Assembly: GCA_009746045.1 (NCBI GenBank)
Contig: RPFO01000022.1
Span: 3,462,678 to 3,526,677 of the forward strand
Source: Mesostigma viride
Lineage: Eukaryota; Streptophyta; Mesostigmatophyceae; Mesostigmatales; Mesostigmataceae
Direction: 5' to 3'
DNA: 64,000 nucleotides
This document shows positions 1 through 11,624 of the stretch, one piece after another. Numbering within the stretch: the first letter of the stretch is position 1; every line of letters begins with the position of its first letter. The position numbers and the translations under genes are program-made. The notes beneath the pieces are model-generated. The model had not been told where the DNA came from and ran no database searches. It was given only the letters and a program-made list of their open reading frames with translations.

Positions 1-1
1 G

Positions 2-1033
2 GCTACCGACCACAACCCAGCTGACAAGGCCAGTCGGCGTGGCGCTTGGGTTCCTGACTTGACCCGGTGTGGTGACGTGCATCCCAACCCTGGGCCTGAG
101 GGGGCGCGACGCCCTCGGGACTTGGCACTTTTGGAGGGCACAGTCAACCCTGTGTCTACCTTGCCAGCGTACCGGCGTGCGGCGGCTGTCTACGTGGCGT
201 GGGCGCCACCTGGCCCTGTCGACCCAGCTGACGCGGAAGCCATTTTCTGTGAGTGGATTTCTGCTGTCTACCATGCCAGAGGCGGGCGGGGGCGTACCTT
301 ATGCCAGCATGCCAAGGCCTGTCTGCACCTGTACTACCCCGACATTGTTCGGAATTGGGTACTGGCGGACCGCCTGCTAGCAGGTTGGCAGCGGCTTGTT
401 CCGGCTGTCAGCCCTCCGCCTATGCCCTGGCGCCTTTGCTATTTCACTGCCCTGTTGCTAGTTTCACGTCGACAGGTGCATTTGAGTGCGTTGATTATTA
501 TTGCTTTCCAGCAGTATTTACGCATTAGCGAGGCGCTAGGGCTGCGGGTTCGGGATGTGGCTCATCCCGGCCACCCCCTTCTCGAGCCAGGGCCCATGGT
601 CGGTGCCCTTGTGCTGCGCAACCCCAAAACTGCGCAGGGGGCGGCCCAGCACGTCCTCGTCCGGGATCCACTTTCTTTGTGGCTCCTGCGACGTCTGACG
701 GCTGGCCAGCCCCCGGATGCACTCCTCTTTCGAGGCTTAACGTACAGCCAGGCTAGGCAGCAGTGGGAGGCTGTGCAGGCCCGCATGGGCATCCCAGGGA
801 TGTTTTCTTTTCACAGCCTCCGGCATGGGGGGGCGACGCACGACGCCATCGCTGGCGAGTCGCCGGAGGCCATCCAGCTGCGCGGCCGGTGGGCTTCGGC
901 CCTCTCGGTCACGCGCTACATTGGCCTCCACCGCAGCCTCCTGGGGCGCGACATCCCACCCGCCCTCTGGGCTCAGGCCCTGGGTTTTTACCCAGCGGCT
1001 TTCCGGCGCCACTTCGGTGGCGTCGAGTTTTGA
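2..1033 (+). CDS. DIRS-like element: RNase H end, 2A peptide, tyrosine recombinase (5' partial)
   Basis: The frame is open from the left edge, so this is the 3' end of a longer polyprotein. It starts with a short stretch containing HNPADKASR, which resembles the end of the RNase H domain in DIRS-type polyproteins (inferred). A 2A ribosome-skipping motif, GDVHPNPGP, follows at about nt 68-97. The rest is a tyrosine recombinase. Counting from the TTG at nt 59, the expected catalytic set is visible: R155 in LRISEALG, a candidate K190, HSLR at 252-255, W278 in RGRWAS, and the nucleophile Y287 in TRYIGL. RT-RH joined to a YR is the DIRS plan, in which the recombinase integrates a circular cDNA. 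A 2A site between them would release the recombinase as a separate protein. A Crypton would lack the RT/RH part, but only its last residues are visible here. No frame disruption is seen. Confidence 0.8.
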   Translation, partial: ATDHNPADKASRRGAWVPDLTRCGDVHPNPGPEGARRPRDLALLEGTVNPVSTLPAYRRAAAVYVAWAPPGPVDPADAEAIFCEWISAVYHARGGRGRTLCQHAKACLHLYYPDIVRNWVLADRLLAGWQRLVPAVSPPPMPWRLCYFTALLLVSRRQVHLSALIIIAFQQYLRISEALGLRVRDVAHPGHPLLEPGPMVGALVLRNPKTAQGAAQHVLVRDPLSLWLLRRLTAGQPPDALLFRGLTYSQARQQWEAVQARMGIPGMFSFHSLRHGGATHDAIAGESPEAIQLRGRWASALSVTRYIGLHRSLLGRDIPPALWAQALGFYPAAFRRHFGGVEF

Positions 1034-1230
1034 CGTCCTCCTGTTTTTACCTCTCGTCTTTTAGCTATCAACTGACCTCACCCTTGTGTGGGAGGTCAGG
1101 GGGGAAATGGTTTAACTAACCCGAGGGTGAACCTGGGTTGGGACAAAGTACCCCCATAGCTAGGTAGTTTAAGTTTTCTTTTTTGCATGTCCTACGTATT
1201 TTCGGCTGTTAGCCATGTAAGGAGATGTGG

Positions 1231-1853
1231 GTAGAGCAGGGGCACAGCTGCTGTGGGCTGGCCCTGCACATTCACATAGTGTGCTCACCCTAGCATACAG
1301 ATGGCCGTGTTGCCATCTGGTAGACATGTCTGTGTTATTCCACCGTATAGAGCTAGCACACATATTGTAATAAATTTGATGTTTTGTGGTGATGCATGCA
1401 AAGCAAGGCAAGGCCAGAAATGGATTTGGTGAGCTATGCTCATTTTATCTATGACTAACCTGCTGAGCGGAGAATGCAACGCCGTATAGCACCAAAAGAA
1501 AAAATAATTTTAGAAAAAATATTTTTTGTGCTGGCACCCGTACCCCAGCCACCCAGGTAGGGGTTGGCTGGAGAGGTGGTTGCTATAAAGGAAGGGCTTC
1601 CATTCTAGGGAAGCAGGTTGTTTCTTTTGCCTCCCACCCACCCACCCTGGCAAAAGGGGTAGAGCAGGGGCACAGCTGCTGTGGGCTGGCCCTGCACATT
1701 CACATAGTGTGCTCACCCTAGCATACAGATGGCCGTGTTGCCATCTGGTAGACATGTCTGTGTTATTCCACCGTATAGAGCTAGCACACATATTGTAATA
1801 AATTTGATGTTTTGTGGTGATGCATGCAAAGCAAGGCAAGGCCAGAAATGGAT
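1231..1853. repeat. 195-bp direct repeat (two copies)
   Basis: Nt 1231-1425 and 1659-1853 are near-identical direct copies, offset by 428 bp. The last 50 bp or so (around GCAAGGCCAGAAATGG) recur in inverted orientation at about 23157-23208. This marks a dispersed, non-coding repeat family, possibly the 3' region of the DIRS-like element just upstream. Confidence 0.75.
1469..1640. repeat. Dispersed repeat shared with 43870-44023
   Basis: This stretch, from GCCGTATAGCAC through a T/A-rich tract to GGAAGCAGGTTGTTTC, reappears at 43870-44023 in the same orientation with few differences. It lies between the two 195-bp repeats. Neither copy has a coding frame worth reporting. Confidence 0.7.
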
Positions 1854-2053
1854 GGTCATGTTTTGGCAGGCCTGGACAGATATGTTCAAGTATGGTCGCA
1901 TGCGTGCATGCACGCATGCATGAATGGGTTTACGCATGTTGCCAGCCACATAGGTAGGCACGAGGGAACGCTCGCAAGCTGACGACACTACCAGGTCAGG
2001 CTGGTCTGGACCTGGAAGACACACAGGAGGCAGGCAGCCTTGGATGGTGTGGT

Positions 2054-2562
<509 letters not shown>

Positions 2563-2715
2563 AAGGTGTGCTTTTTATTATGATGATTAGCTAAGTTACG
2601 TGTGTGTTGTTGATGTACATGTTGACGTTGTATCATGGGCGTGTGCCCCTAAGTCTGCCTTCCTGCAATATCACATAATATATCATCTAGATGTGTTGTT
2701 GGGAACCTGACTATA

Positions 2716-3310
2716 TATCCCAAACTGGAATGGTTGACATTCAACTATGGGATAAAACCCACGAAAAACAATTACTAGGAACTGCAATTTTTGTGCTATG
2801 TTTGCTAGCATCTGTCACCTATTTGTCATGCAAACAGTCTGAATTTCTTGTGGGCAGTTAACATAGATGTTTTTATGAGCTGTGCAAATTTCTAGGCTTG
2901 ACTGAGTTCATTGATATAGGCACCCATGTGTTGGAAACCTTGGAAAACCAAGAAAAACTGCATTTGGGGGGGGGGGTTCGCTACCATCAGTCACCATTTT
3001 GTCATCCAACCAGCCTGCAACTTTGTGGGCATGCTGCATGGGATGTGTTTAGAACATGTGCAAAGTCCCAGGCCCAACTGAGTTCATTTGGAGTCATTAT
3101 GTATGCATATGTGTGATAAAACCCTTGAAAAACCATGAAAAACTGCATTTTGGGGGTATTTATGCTACCATCAGTCACCTATTTGTCATCCAACCAGCCT
3201 GCAACTTTGTGGGCATGCTGCATGGGATGTGTTTAGAACATGTGCAAAGTCCCAGGCCCAACTGAGTTCATTTGGAGTCTTTATATATGCATACATGCCA
3301 GAAAGTGCTG
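2716..3310. repeat. Diverged tandem repeat, unit about 180 bp
   Basis: The anchor ACTGAGTTCATT recurs at 2901, 3077 and 3261 (spacing 176 and 184). The intervening sequence (AAAACTGCATTT..., ATCAGTCACC..., AACCAGCCTGCAACTT...) is shared between units. A weaker unit precedes the first anchor. No gene is visible between 2563 and 3388. Confidence 0.75.
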
Positions 3311-3388
3311 AAAATACGGTATTCTTTGCTAGCAAATGTCACCATGTTACCATGCTGCCGACTCCCAAAATTTTTTTTGACCACATGG

Positions 3389-3861
3389 AGTTAGAGTGCG
3401 GTGGGATATATTGCTTGAGAACACTGAAAGCTTGGAGCAATGAATTGCTTGGTTCATTAGAAAATAGGTTTACCCTTTATCAACGTTCCTCTCACCGGCT
3501 GCGCCGCCAGTGACCGTTGGGTGCAGACCGTTGGCCCGAGGCCGCACGATGACAGGTAGCTGCCTAGTCACTGCATCGTGCGATCACAAATCAATGCACG
3601 CTGCAGTACGGTCCCTATCTAGGATACTCTAGTACCGTCCAATGACAGGACACTACGTATACTGGGTACTGACATCTGTCACGTACCTCAGTGCCCAAAG
3701 TACCTATCTAGGGAAACGTATGCGACTCGACTAGCATCCCTATCTGCATAGCCCACGTGGTATTTATATTCACATACCAACGTGGGTTTACAAGGCTTAT
3801 TCATACGTTGTATTCACAATGCCTTTGAGACTTAGTCTACAGCAAAGCATGGAGACTAACT
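3389..3861 (-). repeat. Copia-1 3' LTR
   Basis: Downstream LTR of the minus-strand element, matching 10570-11041 with one substitution and one 1-bp indel seen by eye. Its outer edge abuts the CATGG target duplication. The stretch 3862-4235 between it and the pol stop is a 3' untranslated region with no recognisable gene. Confidence 0.9.
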
Positions 3862-4235
3862 CCAGTATTGTTTTATTATTTATTTCTTAATGCAGGTCTG
3901 CACCCCCAACATTATTGTTATTGTTTTTAAGTTGATTAGGGGTACAAAAGAGACATGGCTGGTTGAGCCAGGTTGGTTACAGCTGGCTGTTCTGGCCAGG
4001 TGTTATATTGCACATTAAATAAGGTGTACACAGCTGGCTGGTTTGGCCAGGTACTGAAGCACACATTAAGTAAATGGATACAAAGCTTGTGTCCTCAAGC
4101 TGCAAATGGATACAAATCTGACCTAGCCAGCACTCACACCCCACAACGAATGTGTTGAATTTTATGGCGCCCAGCAGCTATCGCTGTGGTAAGGGGGTGT
4201 GGTGGTTGTGTACTGTGCTATGGCCAGTCATTTAT

Positions 4236-7200
4236 TCAAACACTGACTCTGATATCATAGGGGTTCATGTTCTGAAAGAGGAGCTGGTACTGTTGGCCAG
4301 CAGCATCCCGCAGCTTCGTGAGAGCGTCTGCTGGGTTGTCCTCATCATCCACATGAGTCCAGCTGGAAAAATAGGTGGCCTCCTGTTTGAGGATCACCCA
4401 ATCCAAGTCAGTGTGGACAGCAGCAGAGACAGATTTCTTGGTTAGAAAACTGATCACAGATTGGCTGTCAGTATAGAGATGTGAGATGACATTGCATGTG
4501 CTGCCTGCCTGGGTTTGTAGCCAGGTGAGCATGTGCTGCAGGGAACGAGCATGCAATGCAGCAGACACCACAGCACGACATTCAGCTGAGTTGCTGCTGC
4601 CAGGTTTTCTGCGGTGTAGCCTGCTGTACCAGGAAGTGAGGGACATGTAATCTGACCTGTTGGTGAGAAAAAACAGCCCTGATTCCCGTGCCCCCATCTG
4701 ATTGATTGTTCTGCTCTCCATGGAGCTGTCCATGACACATTGGATGTGGATGTCTTCCATCAGATTCAGGCCATGGAGGATGAGGGGGGGACAGTCATTG
4801 ACCAACTTCCTGATGTGACTGCATTTGATCTTGACTAGAACATCATGGGTGACCCTGCTGATGACAGCTAAGGGAGCCCCACAGATGGCTGACCACCACC
4901 CCAGTTTGCCCTGAACAGTGGCACACATATGTAAGGGGAGGTAGTTGTCCTGCAGCAGATCTAGACAATCTTGGATATATTCTGCAGGAGGGGAGAGAGA
5001 GCAGACCCACTGATCTGGCTGCCTATGCAGCTGCAACATGATGCCACAGAACTGGATGGGGGTTGTGCTCAATTCCACCTGTTTGCCAATCTCATATGAT
5101 TCCTGGACCTGCTGAATAAAGGTTTCCACCTCAGCTCTAGGCCCACAAATGAGTTGGTCATCTCCATGCCACACAAAGAACAGCAGTCCAGAGGGGGTGG
5201 GTACAACAAAAAAGCATGGGTCCAGGTCATCATACGTGGCCTTGAGCTTTTTGAATACTTCCTCTGCTGAGTCTCTGAAAATTTTTGGGGCACTGACAAG
5301 CCCTTCCACCCCAATGTTGATGATAAGGTGGGGCTCATCAATATAAGGTTTCCACACAGCTGGGGTGTCTACCACGTACACCTTCCCTTTCCACACAGAT
5401 TCAGCCTTTTCTGGGTCCCCCCTGAGGAAGGCCCTTTTAATATCAGTGGCTTTGCAGACATAGTCTTGGCCTGCATTGAGGTTGTGGAGGAATAGGGAGA
5501 GCATGATCCTGAGTGAGGTTTGTTGCAGCCCAGGTGTGTATGTTTCCCCTTTTGGCAGTGTGGAGGTCCCCTTTAATTCTGTGACACATGGTCTGGCATG
5601 GAAGATTGGGGAGCCCACTTTTTGTGGTTTTTGTTTGAGAACAAATTTTAATCTGAGCTTTTTGGCTCCCTCTGGCACGTCCCATGAAGGGGTGACAGGC
5701 GGTTTGTATTGAGGGTTTTTGGGGTTGGGCAGGACCCATTCCTGCCTGGCTTGGTGGACAATGGCCATCAGCCACTTGGTAAACCCTTTTTGTGTTTTGC
5801 ATTCTTGTATGACGTGGGAGATTTGGTGGGGTGAGTGCATGGCTATGTCCCACTTACCCAGCCCAAAGGCTGAGGGATGGAGGAACTGGCTGTGCACTAA
5901 CTTGTCCAGATCAGGGATCTCCCCTGGTGCATACTGAGTGTTGACTGCCTTGATGACAGCATCCATACCAGGGACAATACTGGAGAGAGGGATTTTAAAG
6001 TGGTCCAGAGGAACTGCACCCACCCCTGTGACACTGAGCTCATTAGCTGAGATAAGCACCCCAGGATAGGATACAAAAGGTTCCCCCAACAAGGTGTTAC
6101 CAGAGTACCCCTCCACCACCTGGAAGGGTGTCTGAATACCAAGTATAGGGAGCATCACTTGTCCCACTACATCCAGTGAGCTTTGGCCTGAGAAATCCTG
6201 CACCCGTGCCCAAAATGAAGGTGCAATCTCAAGACCAGGGATGGCTTGTGCACTGATCACACTGACCTGTGCCTGAGTGTCTATTGCCAGGGTCCAGGGG
6301 TCCTGACTAGTGCACACAGCTGAGACTTTTGCCAACCCTGCGGCCACAGCAGCTTGTTGCTTATGTGACCTGTGTAATGCTTGCAAGGCGACTGCCAATC
6401 TTGACCTCAGAGCGGGAGGGTTGGCAGACAATTTGGTGCCTTGGGGCTGAGCTAATGCTTCCAACCCAGCTACCTCGTGCCTGGTTAAGCAATCCCCAGG
6501 TTGTGAAGTGGGCCTGGCTTCACTGAGGGTGGAAGGGTTCACAGAGGGTGCTGTGGTGCTGTCAACAGCAGTAATTGGTGGCTCAGAGCTACTGCTGGGC
6601 ATGCTGGAGTTGCCAGATAGAAGTAGTGAGTCCATGCTTAAAGACTCTTCCCCAGGCACGTCTGCCATGGGAGAATAATACTTCTTAATTCTATGACAGC
6701 TCACCCTGTGACGCTTCCCATTGATATTGTGCTTGACCTCCACGGTCTTGCTGTTTTTGGTAAATCCACGGATGGTAACTGGACCTAGCCAAGTTCCAAC
6801 CTTACCAAAGCTGTTTTCCTTGTAATAGAGAACTTGATCACCTTTTTGGAATACTGGCCTGGAATGGGTTTTATCTTTTTCTGCCAGTTTTGCTGAGGTT
6901 TGTGCACGTGCAGTGTTGTACAGTGCTATCACCTCTGGGGGATATACACCTGCCTGCAGGCCTGCTGGGATTACTTCACCCCACGTGGCATGCAAGACAG
7001 GTCTCATGTTTAGGGTTGTGCACATTTCATGACACCAGAGTGCCCTGTCACAATAGACCCCTGAAGTAGCATCCTTGGAAGGATTTTTGGCTAGTAGGGT
7101 TTTGACAGATCTGATGGTTCTTTCAATGACCCCCTGACCCTCATGATCTTCCAGCCCAGCAATCTCTATTGCTTCACACCCTTCCAGGTCAGTCAGACAA

Positions 7201-8068
7201 GAAAATTGTTGATCAAGCAAAATTCTGTCAACTGGGTAGAATCTGGGTAAAGCAATCATGAGTGCAACACGTAGCTGCCCTGCAGACATGCCAGGTAGGG
7301 GTTCCATTACTGTGAACCTGGACCATGAGTCTTTTAGGATCAGGTAGGGTTGGACATCTTTGTTGATGTGCATCACATCCCCCACTATCATGCCCCTATT
7401 GGTGGAAGGAGTTGCAGTATGCCATTTTTGAGGTTTGGGGCTATTGAACTGACATTCTTGACAGTGTTGTCTAGCCAGTTTTACTGCATTCCTGAGTTGT
7501 TTTCCCATGCTACTACCCCCCAGCCGTCTGGCCAGTTCCTCAGCCACTGTTTCATGACCCATGGCTAGGTGCAGCTGATGAGCAAGCTCCTTGATATCTA
7601 TGGAGTTGTCAACAGTAGGGGTTAGTGCTTTTATGTAAGGTTCCAGAACAGGGTGTTGGGAGGACAGTAAGGTTGCTGCCTCAAAATCAATTATGCCCTG
7701 GTTGCCATCCCCAATGGTAATGAGATCATCATCCTCAGAGTACATAAGGTGAGTGAACTCACATTGATTTGGGTAGCGAGGCCTGTTGCAACGGCTGCCT
7801 GGAGGCCCCAGGGGATGACGTGCGTGCCAGCAGCCCGGGCAGAGATCCACCCCGTTGGCCAGGGAGTCGTTGTTGGGGCAGTTGTGCCGTGCGTGCCCTC
7901 GTTGGAAGCACCTCAGGCACCTTATGGACCCCCCAGGGTTGCCAGGCTGGTTGTTGTTGTTGTTGTTGTTGTTTCCCTGCTGGGACCGGTTCTGGCCCTG
8001 CTGGGACCTGTTGTTGTTGTTGTTTTGGCCCTGTTGGGACCTGTTGTTATTGTTGCCCTGCTGGGACC

Positions 8069-8099
<31 letters not shown>

Positions 8100-8120
8100 G
8101 GGGTTGCCATGCAGGGGCAC
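4236..8120 (-). CDS. Copia-1 Pol: CCHC knuckle, integrase, aspartic protease, RT, RNase H
   Basis: An intact 1,294-aa frame. After an Asn/Gln-rich leader encoded by AAC repeats, a CX2CX4HX4C knuckle sits at residues 68-81. The integrase follows, with a zinc module (H184/H189, C220/C223), acidic residues D248, D303 and E333, and a GPY/F-like stretch (TWLGPVTI, about 443-450). Only then comes the retropepsin-like domain, DTQAQVS at 614-620 with TLLGEPF at about 676-682. DTQA stands where DTGA or DSGA is usual. The RT has TDIKRAFLRGD (D893) and WHGDDQL (DD987-988) in place of the usual Copia YVDD. RNase H shows MDSS, AECRA, TDSQS and a terminal NPADALTK, as in Copia. Known Ty1/Copia order is PR-INT-RT-RH, so PR after INT is a permutation. 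The same order is seen in Copia-2. Confidence 0.85.
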
Positions 8121-9148
8121 ACGGTGCCACGTGTTGCCACGCCCCTGAGAGCCACTGCCCCCTTGGTGGGAGGACTTGTGGGTCTTGGGTGCCCCCCCTG
8201 GCTGGCCTGCCCCTTGCGTTTGTGGCCTTGGACACCCTGGACCTTGGGGTCCTGGGCCTGGTTGTTGCCAGTACCCAGGGGGTCCACTGCCTCCTCGATA
8301 TAGAGCATGGCAGCTCTGAAGTTGTCCCAGAGGGACTTGAGGCCTGTAAGCAGGGTAGCCAGGACAGAAGGTTGCAAATTAGCTTTTGTTAGCCAGGTGT
8401 GGATGAGATACCTTGGTTGGAGCTTGAGAAGCTCAAGGTCTTTCTCAATCATTACCCTGTATGTTTTTGCATCCCCAGAGAGGTTATTCTTGTTCACCTT
8501 ATATGCAGCAAGCCAGTTGAAACGTTCTACTGCTTCCATGTGGTTATTGGTAAGCACTAGCTGTTTCAGATCAGTGATAAAGGTAGGCCACTGTTCAATG
8601 GCTGCTTCAGGTGTCAGGGTACGTTCCTGATAGGTTTGAATCAATGCTCTGATTGCAGGAGATGATTGATGGAATGTGGAGGAGGCCCTGAGAGCCTTAA
8701 ACTGATGTCTAAGGTTAAGACCTTCCATCCCATACTCCAAAGCAAAAACAAATTGCTTAGCTTGTTCAACAGTGTGACCCTCAGGCAAGCCAGCAATATT
8801 GATTTTGGATTCCTTTTTATGAGGGTTAAACACACCTGTGAGAGGGGGGTTGGCCCTCAAGAAGCCGTCGGTTGCTTGTTGCAGGCGGGTGGGGTCCAGG
8901 TTGATGGTCCCCCGCTCATACCGCGACATCAGGGCGCGCAGGCCCTCGACAGTTTGCAGCTGGTTAGCTGTTAACTGCTGATCTTGCAACGAGGCCAGCT
9001 GGGCCTGGAGAATGGCGAGCTGTTCCAGGACATCCCCGCTCCTTGGGGGGGCCTCAGCAGGCCTGTTGGGTGCCTGTGGCACCTCTGCACCTCCCCCCAG
9101 GGCCTCCTGGGGTCCTGGCCACCCCCCTGGTTTGGGAGGGGGCCCCAA
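7922..9148 (-). CDS. Copia-1 Gag, C-terminal capsid-like part
   Basis: This frame overlaps the upstream Gag frame by about 180 nt and Pol by about 200 nt. It contains the conserved region GLPEGHT...AYKVNK...WLTKANL, which aligns along its length with residues in the single 707-aa Gag frame of Copia-2. It is therefore the C-terminal half of one Gag protein, not a separate gene. It has no convincing own start (TTG). It is probably joined to the N-terminal half by a 1-nt shift in the C-run near 9170-9205, and to Pol by a shift within the AAC repeats near 7960-8100. Whether these are programmed frameshifts, real mutations or base-calling errors cannot be told here. Confidence 0.7.
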
Positions 9149-10551
9149 CCCACAGGGCGAACCTGGGGTGGTGGGGGAGGGGGAGGGGGGGTCATGGTGG
9201 CCCTGGGGGAGCCCGGGGGTGTCCGGGTAACCCCACTGGGTCCAGCCCCATCGGTGGAGGGGCGGGCAGGGGTGTCTGCCTCTGCTCTCCTCCTGGCCTC
9301 CTCCCGCATGAGACGCTTCATCTCCTTGCGTACCTCATGCTCCCGGAGGGCTGCCTGAAAGGCAGCCTCATCCTCGGGTATGTCAGGGAGTGGTTCTCCC
9401 ATGATCATAGCAGGCCGGACTGGACAGTCCGCCTCTTTGCCCTTCCTCGCGCCCAGGGCCAGCAGTCCCTCCTTGTACTGCAGGGGTTGGGGGGGAGAGG
9501 GTTTCTTGCTGGTGGTTTCCAGCGGGGGGGCTTCTTCAGCTACCACCCCATGTTTGGCCAAGATGGCCTCCGTGACCCTGGCTTGGGTGATGGAGGACAT
9601 GGTTTTAAAGTGTGCTGACCGAGCAAGCTCGGCCAGGTCTTGACTGTCCGCATAGTGCATGGGATAGTCAGCATTTTTTAAGAGGTCACGTAACCGCTGG
9701 GTGGCCTCGCGGTACGCGTCCGCCATCGCCTGGTGGGTAGCCAGGCGACGGGCGGCTTCCTCTTCATATTCTTGCCGCTTAGCGGCGAGCCGAAAAGCCG
9801 CCTCTCGGCGGACCTCTCGGTCCCGCTGCCGCGCTCGGCGTTCTTCATTTGCCACCAGCGCGGCCTGCTCGACCGCCAGGAGCGCTGGGGTAAGATTGAT
9901 CTCAGTCTCCCCATCGGGGAGACTGGCAGTGTCGGATACCTCATCGTCGGACATTGGTTGTCCGGCGATGGGTTCCACAGGTTTTCGCACCACCCGTGCG
10001 AGTTTAATACTCTCCATGTCCTTCTTCTTGCGAAGAAGGGACGCAGAGGGTCGCCCAAACGTTAGCTCAATGTGGTTATGTCCCTGGGCGAAAGGGACAT
10101 TAAGGTTTGATGTGGCGGGACGAAAGGTAATCGTCCCGTCCGGTGCCACCGAGGCCGTCTGACGGGGCATACGCTCCCGAAGAGATGGCAACGTGGGGCC
10201 GGACTGTGGAGCCTCAGTGGGGTTTACCACCGAGGTCTCCGCAGCCATGGCCGCGCCAGCCGTGGTTGCGGCTGGGGCGGCCGCCGGAGTCGAGGGTAAG
10301 CCGGTCTCCCCGGGGGGAGCCGTCTCGGCCTCCGGCCTCGCAGGGGAGGGGGGTAGGTCGGTCGGCTTTGCAGCCGCCGTCCCCTCGTCCTGGCAACCAT
10401 TGTGAGTCTTTTTGTTCTTTTTCTTTTTCTTGGAAATGGCCGCATCGCCAGCCGGCTTCTTGTTGTTGTCTCTGGGCATCCGCCGATCCTGCCCATCATC
10501 ATCCTCGTTGTAGGTAAGCTTCTTAGCGACATTCTTGTTCGTGATAGCCAT
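8971..10551 (-). CDS. Copia-1 Gag, N-terminal coiled-coil part
   Basis: The ATG at 10551 lies 19 bp inside the 5' LTR. The 526-aa frame starts MAITNKN, then has a Lys-rich basic patch, a Pro/Ala-rich linker, and a long Arg/Glu/Ala-rich heptad-like segment (RRARQRDREVRREAA region) predicted to form a coiled coil. The real protein likely ends near the polyproline run encoded at about 9170-9205. Beyond that, this frame reads only the shadow of the next Gag frame. The Copia-2 Gag has the same basic/coiled-coil/capsid-like layout in one frame, supporting a single ancestral Gag. Confidence 0.7.
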   Translation of the reverse strand: MAITNKNVAKKLTYNEDDDGQDRRMPRDNNKKPAGDAAISKKKKKNKKTHNGCQDEGTAAAKPTDLPPSPARPEAETAPPGETGLPSTPAAAPAATTAGAAMAAETSVVNPTEAPQSGPTLPSLRERMPRQTASVAPDGTITFRPATSNLNVPFAQGHNHIELTFGRPSASLLRKKKDMESIKLARVVRKPVEPIAGQPMSDDEVSDTASLPDGETEINLTPALLAVEQAALVANEERRARQRDREVRREAAFRLAAKRQEYEEEAARRLATHQAMADAYREATQRLRDLLKNADYPMHYADSQDLAELARSAHFKTMSSITQARVTEAILAKHGVVAEEAPPLETTSKKPSPPQPLQYKEGLLALGARKGKEADCPVRPAMIMGEPLPDIPEDEAAFQAALREHEVRKEMKRLMREEARRRAEADTPARPSTDGAGPSGVTRTPPGSPRATMTPPPPPPPPQVRPVGWGPLPNQGGGQDPRRPWGEVQRCHRHPTGLLRPPQGAGMSWNSSPFSRPSWPRCKISS

Positions 10552-10569
10552 GGTAGCAAATAAAATTCA

Positions 10570-11041
10570 AGTTAGAATGCGGTGGGATATATTGCTTGAG
10601 AACACTGAAGCTTGGAGCAATGAATTGCTTGGTTCATTAGAAAATAGGTTTACCCTTTATCAACGTTCCTCTCACCGGCTGCGCCGCCAGTGACCGTTGG
10701 GTGCAGACCGTTGGCCCGAGGCCGCACGATGACAGGTAGCTGCCTAGTCACTGCATCGTGCGATCACAAATCAATGCACGCTGCAGTACGGTCCCTATCT
10801 AGGATACTCTAGTACCGTCCAATGACAGGACACTACGTATACTGGGTACTGACATCTGTCACGTACCTCAGTGCCCAAAGTACCTATCTAGGGAAACGTA
10901 TGCGACTCGACTAGCATCCCTATCTGCATAGCCCACGTGGTATTTATATTCACATACCAACGTGGGTTTACAAGGCTTATTCATACGTTGTATTCACAAT
11001 GCCTTTGAGACTTAGTCTACAGCAAAGCATGGAGACTAACT
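10570..11041 (-). repeat. Copia-1 5' LTR
   Basis: Upstream LTR of the minus-strand element. Read in element sense it runs AGTTAGTCTCC...CGCATTCTAACT and contains a TATA-like TATAAATAC. The outer edge abuts the target duplication CATGG at 11042-11046. Confidence 0.9.
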
Positions 11042-11153
11042 CATGGCATCATAAGATATCTGATAAGGAACCTTGGTGCCAAATTTGAGGTCAAACTGAC
11101 CATTATTCCTTCTCCAAATAATTTCCAGGGGAAGAAAATGGGTTTTCGGATTA

Positions 11154-11545
11154 ATGTGTGATCAAGACATGTCACGGTGGCACGGTGGCACGGTGGCACG
11201 GTGGCACGGTGGCACGGTGGCACGGTGGCACAGTGGCATCCCACGTTGGGCAGTGCTTGTGGGCAATATAACATTAGTATTGGACGTTATGTTACCTCGT
11301 GACACCATACAAAATCATAAAATGGTAGTTTTATGATGGTGCAACGGTGCAACGGTGCAACGGTGCAACGGTGGCACAGTGGCACCCCACTTTAGGCAGT
11401 GCTTGTGGACATTATAACATTAGTATTGGACGTTATGTTACCTCATGACACCATACAAAATCATAAAATGGTAGTTTTATGGTGCAACGGTGCAACGGTG
11501 CAACGGTGCAACGGTGCAACGGTGCAACGGTGCAACGGTGTCAAA
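11154..11545. repeat. 8-bp minisatellites CACGGTGG and CAACGGTG
   Basis: Arrays of GCACGGTG (about 11171-11236) and GTGCAACG (about 11338-11370 and 11481-11540) are separated by two near-identical copies of a roughly 100-bp spacer (CAGTGCTTGTGG...TATAACATTAGTATTGGACG). There is no gene between 11047 and 11620. Confidence 0.85.
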
Positions 11546-11624
11546 ACATGATGAGACACTTACCTCCTACCTTTGGACCTAAGAGAGGTACAAAATAACA
11601 AAGTTGAAAAAAAGTCAAATTGTA

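Larger units (their letters stand above)
3389..11041 (-). mobile_element. Copia-1: LTR retrotransposon with Gag-INT-PR-RT-RH order
   Basis: A complete 7,653-bp element on the minus strand. It is flanked by a 5-bp target duplication CATGG (3384-3388 and 11042-11046). The LTRs of 473 and 472 bp show only two differences by eye, so insertion is recent. LTR termini are AGTTAG...CTAACT rather than TG...CA. Gag begins about 19 bp inside the 5' LTR, leaving almost no leader. No tRNA-complementary primer site is recognised there. Internal coding order is Gag, CCHC knuckle, integrase, protease, reverse transcriptase, RNase H, in three overlapping frames. Confidence 0.9.

Noticed and set aside
11154-11545. 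CRISPR-like array
   Set aside because: Units of 8 bp repeat directly with no unique spacers; this is a minisatellite in eukaryotic DNA.
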